Source of the DNA: Verrucomicrobiota bacterium
Lineage (GTDB): Bacteria > Verrucomicrobiota > Verrucomicrobiia > Chthoniobacterales > JAFAMB01
DNA: 9,137 nucleotides
Direction: 5' to 3'
NCBI GenBank assembly: GCA_019236035.1
Contig: JAFAJU010000525.1
Coordinates: forward strand, 1 to 9,137
In this document: positions 5,957-9,137 of the stretch, piece after piece
Position numbering within the stretch: position 1 is the first letter of the stretch
Layout of the letters: the number at the start of each line of letters is the position of its first letter
Made by a program: the position numbers and the translations under genes
Notes under the pieces: model-generated
What the model saw: only the letters and a program-made list of their open reading frames with translations
Database searches by the model: none
What the model was told of the DNA's origin: nothing

Positions 5957-8734
5957 CTATTTCTCCAGCGCCGCCTGCGCTGCCGCCAGGCGCGCAACCG
6001 GCACCCTGAACGGGCTGCAACTCACGTAAGAAAGCCCGATGCGATGACAGAATTTCACGCTTTCCGGGTCTCCGCCGTGCTCACCGCAAATCCCAAGCTT
6101 AATGTCGGGCCGGGTTTTATGGGCTTGATCTCGGGTGATCTCCATCAGTTTTCCAACGCCCTCCTGGTCGATCGTCGCGAACGGGTTGTTTTTGATGATC
6201 TCCAATTCCTGATACTGTGGCAGAAAGCTACCAGAATCATCACGGCTCATCCCCATAGTGGTCTGCGTCAAATCGTTCGTGCCAAAGCTGAAGAATTGCG
6301 CATACTCGGCAACCTTGTCGGCAACTAGAGCCCCGCGCGGAATCTCAATCATTGTGCCGACCTGGTAATTGAATCGGGCTTTCTTTTCCTTGGCTACTTC
6401 TGCGGCCACGCGGTTCACAATATCGATCTGCAGCTTCAATTCCTTCGGAAAACCGACCAGCGGTATCATCACTTCCGGCTTCACCTTTATGCCTTTCTTC
6501 TGCACTTCCGCGGCAGCCTCAAAAATCGCTCTAGCTTGCATTTCGGTGACCTCGGGAAAAGTGATTCCTAAACGACAGCCACGATGCCCGAGCATCGGAT
6601 TGAACTCGTGGAGCTCTTCCACCCGCCGGTGGATCTTCTCGACCGGCACCCCGAGTTTTTTGGCGAGGTCCTCCTGCTGGGCCTCCGTTTGCGGGAGAAA
6701 CTCATGCAATGGCGGATCCAGGGTACGGATGGTTGCGGGTAATCCCTTAAGCTCTTTGAAGATGCCAATAAAATCCTCGCGTTGGAACGGCAGCAATTTC
6801 GCCAGGGCCGCTCTTCGTTCTTCAACTGAATTCGCGAGAATCATCTCTCGCATTGCATCTATGCGGTCACCCTCGAAGAACATGTGCTCGGTTCTTGTCA
6901 ATCCAATCCCTTTGGCGCCGAAAGCGATGGCGGTTGCGACCTGCTCCGGACTATCGGCGTTCGTGCGGATATCCAGTTTGCGGACTTTGTCTGCCCATCC
7001 GAGCAACGAAGAAAATTCCTGAAAAACCTGGCTCTTTTTGGGGTCCAGCTTCTTTTCCACCAATACCTGGACCACCTCCGAATGCGCCGTTTTAACCTCA
7101 CCGGCGTAGACTTCGCCGGCAGTTCCGTCGACCGAGATAAAATCCCCTTGATTCAGCGTGACGTCGCCCGCTGTCAGCGTTCGTTTGCCATAGTCAATCT
7201 GCAGCGCTGAAGCGCCGCAAACGCAGACCTTGCCCATCTGCCGCGCCACTAACGCAGCGTGAGAAGAGACGCCTCCGCGGGCCGTCAGAATGGCCTCCGC
7301 AGCGATCATTCCGCGAAGATCTTCGGGCGACGTTTCGATTCGGACCAAAATCACGGGCTGGCCTTTGTGTGCCAATTCCACCGCATCCTTGGCATTGAAG
7401 ACGATATGTCCGCTGGCTGCACCCGGTCCTGCTGCCAGACCGGTGGCAATCTTCTTGGCCGCCTTCACGCTTTGCCGATCAAATACAGGAGCCAACAGGT
7501 GCGAAAGCGAATCAGCAGGGATCCGTCTGATCGCGTCTTCCTTAGTGATCAACTTCTCCTTCACCATGTCTACGGCGATTCGGACGGCGGCGAGACCGGT
7601 ACGTTTTCCATTGCGGGTTTGCAGGATGAAGAGCTTGTTGTCCTCAATCGTGAATTCGAGGTCCTGCATGTCGTGGAAATGTTGCTCCAGCGTTTCGCGC
7701 ACCTTTAACAGCTCTCGGTGAGCAGCGGGCATTTCTTTCGCCAGCATCGCAACGGGATGAGGCGTCCGCACGCCGGCTACGACGTCTTCACCCTGTGCGT
7801 TAATCAGATACTCACCATAAAAGACTTTCTCTCCCGATGCTGGGTCACGCGTAAAGGCGACTCCGGTTGCGCTGCTATCTCCCCGGTTACCAAACACCAT
7901 CGTCTGAACGTTAACTGCGGTGCCCCATTCGTGAGGAATGTTGTATTTCCGCCGATAGACGATCGCCCGGTCGTTGTTCCAGGAGCCGAACACCGCGCCG
8001 ATGGCGCCCCAGAGCTGCTGCCGGGGATCTTGCGGGAAAGTTTTGCCGGTGCGCTCCTTGATCAGTTGCTTAAACTTTTCAACCAGGACCTTGAAATCGT
8101 CGGCCGTTAAATCCAGATCTTTTTCGACCCCGGCGGCGTGTTTCACCGATTCAATCACCACCTCGAACGGATCATGGTCCTCATTCTCCCGCTTTTGGAC
8201 CCCCACCACCACGTCCCCGTACATTTGCAGAAACCGGCGATACGAATCCCACGCAAAGCGCGGGTTTCCGCTCTTTTCGGCCACGATCTCGACCACCTCA
8301 TCGTTCATGCCGAGGTTGAGAATCGTGTCCATCATGCCAGGCATCGAATCGCGTGCACCGGAACGCACTGACAACAGCAAGGGATTGCCGCGATCCCCGA
8401 GCTTTTTCCCGGCCGATTTTTCGACTTTCGCAAGCGCGGATTCAACCTGTTCGCTCAGCTCCGACGGATAAGTTTTCTTATTCTCATAGAAATACGTGCA
8501 AACATCCGTGCTGATCGTAAATCCCGGAGGAACCGGGAGACCGATCCGAGTCATTTCGTGTAGGTTAGCGCCTTTACCCCCGAGGAGCGGTTTCATTTTC
8601 CCGTCCCCGTCGGCTTTGCCATCTCCGAAATAATAGACGTAACGAATTTTCTTCGAGCTTACCGGCTTCTGGGTCGGCTTCTTTGCCTTAACCGACACCT
8701 TCTTTGAAGCAGCCTTGTGCACTTTTTTTGCCAT
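5957..8734 (-). CDS. ppdK: Pyruvate, phosphate dikinase
   Basis: The enzyme interconverts pyruvate + ATP + Pi and phosphoenolpyruvate + AMP + PPi in the cytoplasm and can serve gluconeogenesis or PPi-dependent glycolysis. The product is 925 residues from the ATG at 8734. The first ~30 residues are a lysine-rich tail absent from the usual ~870-910-residue enzyme. The ATP-grasp nucleotide-binding part follows, with YYFGDGKADGDGKMKPLLGGKG (34-55) and SVRSGARDSMPGMMDTILNLG (122-142). The swivelling domain carries the phosphorylated His in TARGGVSSHAALVAR (H492). The C-terminal PEP/pyruvate barrel has R617/R670-type arginines, MIEIPR (795-800), SFGTNDLTQTTMG (816-828) and the catalytic Cys in GICGEHGGDP (C883). 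All key residues are present. The position two before the catalytic His, a regulatory Thr in plant PPDK, is Ser490 here. The frame extends upstream to a TTG at 8824, but that TTG belongs to the -35 box, so the ATG is preferred. No Shine-Dalgarno is visible. Confidence 0.97.
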   Translation of the reverse strand: MAKKVHKAASKKVSVKAKKPTQKPVSSKKIRYVYYFGDGKADGDGKMKPLLGGKGANLHEMTRIGLPVPPGFTISTDVCTYFYENKKTYPSELSEQVESALAKVEKSAGKKLGDRGNPLLLSVRSGARDSMPGMMDTILNLGMNDEVVEIVAEKSGNPRFAWDSYRRFLQMYGDVVVGVQKRENEDHDPFEVVIESVKHAAGVEKDLDLTADDFKVLVEKFKQLIKERTGKTFPQDPRQQLWGAIGAVFGSWNNDRAIVYRRKYNIPHEWGTAVNVQTMVFGNRGDSSATGVAFTRDPASGEKVFYGEYLINAQGEDVVAGVRTPHPVAMLAKEMPAAHRELLKVRETLEQHFHDMQDLEFTIEDNKLFILQTRNGKRTGLAAVRIAVDMVKEKLITKEDAIRRIPADSLSHLLAPVFDRQSVKAAKKIATGLAAGPGAASGHIVFNAKDAVELAHKGQPVILVRIETSPEDLRGMIAAEAILTARGGVSSHAALVARQMGKVCVCGASALQIDYGKRTLTAGDVTLNQGDFISVDGTAGEVYAGEVKTAHSEVVQVLVEKKLDPKKSQVFQEFSSLLGWADKVRKLDIRTNADSPEQVATAIAFGAKGIGLTRTEHMFFEGDRIDAMREMILANSVEERRAALAKLLPFQREDFIGIFKELKGLPATIRTLDPPLHEFLPQTEAQQEDLAKKLGVPVEKIHRRVEELHEFNPMLGHRGCRLGITFPEVTEMQARAIFEAAAEVQKKGIKVKPEVMIPLVGFPKELKLQIDIVNRVAAEVAKEKKARFNYQVGTMIEIPRGALVADKVAEYAQFFSFGTNDLTQTTMGMSRDDSGSFLPQYQELEIIKNNPFATIDQEGVGKLMEITRDQAHKTRPDIKLGICGEHGGDPESVKFCHRIGLSYVSCSPFRVPVARLAAAQAALEK

Positions 8735-8796
8735 AAGATTGTGATTAGGAAAACGAGAATTGGAGGGAGCGCGGCGCGATATTCGCCGGAAATCTG

Positions 8797-8824
8797 AAAC
8801 TAACGAAGAGCGCACCTGTGTCAA
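8797..8824 (-). promoter_or_regulatory. Candidate ppdK promoter
   Basis: A perfect -35 TTGACA (8824-8819 on the minus strand) is followed after 16 bases by TAGTTT (8802-8797), a weak -10 with 3 of 6 consensus bases. The predicted start lies near 8790, leaving a leader of about 55 bases before the ATG at 8734. The -35 surroundings (CGTTGACAC-A-GGT) match those of the secreted-protein promoter at 1464 (CGTTGACAC-G-GGT). Confidence 0.5.
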
Positions 8825-8908
8825 CGCCGGATACCGCTTGCCAGGGACGCACTCCGGCCGTGCGTATCCCTTCTTTGAACCGCTGCAACTGGAGGAGTTT
8901 CATCGTAA

Positions 8909-8993
8909 CATGGGCGTCCCCGCCCGTGATCTTTCGTCGACGCACGGGCGTCCCGCCCGTTCCAGGGCACAGATCACGGGCGGGACGCCCATG
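8909..8993. repeat. Composite three-armed palindromic repeat upstream of ppdK
   Basis: The left arm (8909-8932) and right arm (8971-8993) are reverse complements over 23 bases, with one extra C in the left arm. Inside the 38-base loop sits a second palindrome, ACGGGCG-tcc-CGCCCGT (8944-8960, 7-bp stem), that repeats the same GGGCGTCCCGCCCGT core. The whole can fold as a cruciform with a side hairpin. Its translated form (WHGRPAR and GTPV-type peptides) is familiar to me from spurious short proteins in Verrucomicrobiota and related genomes, which suggests a dispersed family. It lies about 85 bases upstream of the ppdK -35 box. Confidence 0.65.
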
Positions 8994-9003
8994 CCACAAT
9001 GTT

Positions 9004-9028
9004 CGGACTCCGCCCGAGCCGGAGTTCG
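9004..9028. repeat. 9-bp hairpin next to the composite palindrome
   Basis: CGGACTCCG (9004-9012) pairs with CGGAGTTCG (9020-9028), with one G-U pair and a 7-base loop. It directly follows the larger palindrome and may be part of the same repeat unit or a terminator for an upstream minus-strand gene beyond the window. No T-run follows on either strand. Confidence 0.4.
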
Positions 9029-9137
9029 AGGACGATGAGAGAGGCATCCTGCCTGGATGAGAAGTCTTGCAAGTCAGATCGAGGCCAACAGAACAACTTC
9101 TAGTGTCCTGTCCCCGAAATAGCATGCCTTTCGCCGC

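Larger units (their letters stand above)
8825..9137. other. Gene-free upstream region of ppdK reaching the window edge
   Basis: Apart from the two palindromic structures listed at 8909-8993 and 9004-9028, I see no gene, RNA or clear binding site here. The open frames on both strands run through the GC-rich palindrome and have repetitive arginine/glycine/proline translations, which is typical of chance frames. The last ~100 bases contain the motif GTGTCCTGTCCCCG (9103-9116), which may be a repeat edge. Confidence 0.55.

Noticed and set aside
5706..6029. Plus-strand frame beginning MLVLLLVLVLE, resembling a signal peptide
   Set aside because: The hydrophobic start is just the GTGCTC hexamer repeat read in frame, and the rest overlaps ppdK antisense.
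8735..8824. A 30-residue N-terminal extension of PPDK starting at a TTG at 8824
   Set aside because: The TTG is the first half of a perfect TTGACA -35 box, and the translated extension is unlike PPDK. The ATG at 8734 with its lysine-rich tail is a better start.
8745..9125. Minus-strand open frame of 126 codons upstream of ppdK
   Set aside because: It runs through the palindromic repeat, overlaps the promoter, and has a WHGRPAR/GTPV-type translation typical of repeat-derived false proteins.

Overview
The window looks like a chromosomal stretch from a soil-type member of the Verrucomicrobiota, perhaps Spartobacteria/Chthoniobacterales. The basis is indirect: a pyruvate phosphate dikinase with a lysine-rich N-terminal tail, an exported LolA-like protein and a secreted protein of types I associate with that group, moderately GC-rich DNA, start codons without Shine-Dalgarno sequences, and intergenic spaces full of short GTCCC/GGGAC-type palindromes. 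The lineage is an inference, not something the sequence proves.

Layout from left to right. (1) 2-532 (+) is the 3' part of a gene for a protein with two tandem DUF3395-like beta domains. (2) 604-1422 (-), convergent with it, encodes a secreted protein with a possible RlpA-like double-psi beta-barrel signature, driven by a good sigma70-type promoter that leaves almost no 5' leader. (3) 1423-1976 has no credible gene. It holds that promoter, one bulged hairpin and a cluster of five or more small palindromes (REP-like). (4) 1977-2672 (-) encodes an exported LolA-like protein. (5) 2714-5643 (+) is a tight three-gene cluster: PAP2 phosphatase, ArnT/PMT-type GT39 membrane glycosyltransferase, and a GT2 polyprenyl-phosphate-type glycosyltransferase whose ATG overlaps the previous stop (TGATG). 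(6) 5656-5950 is an unusual nested inverted repeat that fills nearly the whole space between two convergent genes. (7) 5957-8734 (-) is ppdK. (8) 8735-9137 holds the ppdK promoter and another composite palindromic element, and no credible gene.

The three-gene cluster reads as a lipid-linked envelope glycosylation module. The GT2 enzyme would charge undecaprenyl phosphate with a sugar in the cytoplasm, the GT39 enzyme would use that lipid-linked sugar on the outer face of the inner membrane, and the PAP2 enzyme would remove phosphate from a polyprenyl or lipid A-type substrate. The acceptor is unknown. ppdK is a central-metabolism gene and appears unrelated to it.

The most unusual part of the window is its non-coding structure: the 295-bp nested inverted repeat at 5656-5950, the palindrome cluster at 1630-1964 and the three-armed palindrome at 8909-8993. 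I found no CRISPR array, tRNA, rRNA, transposase gene or convincing defence system.
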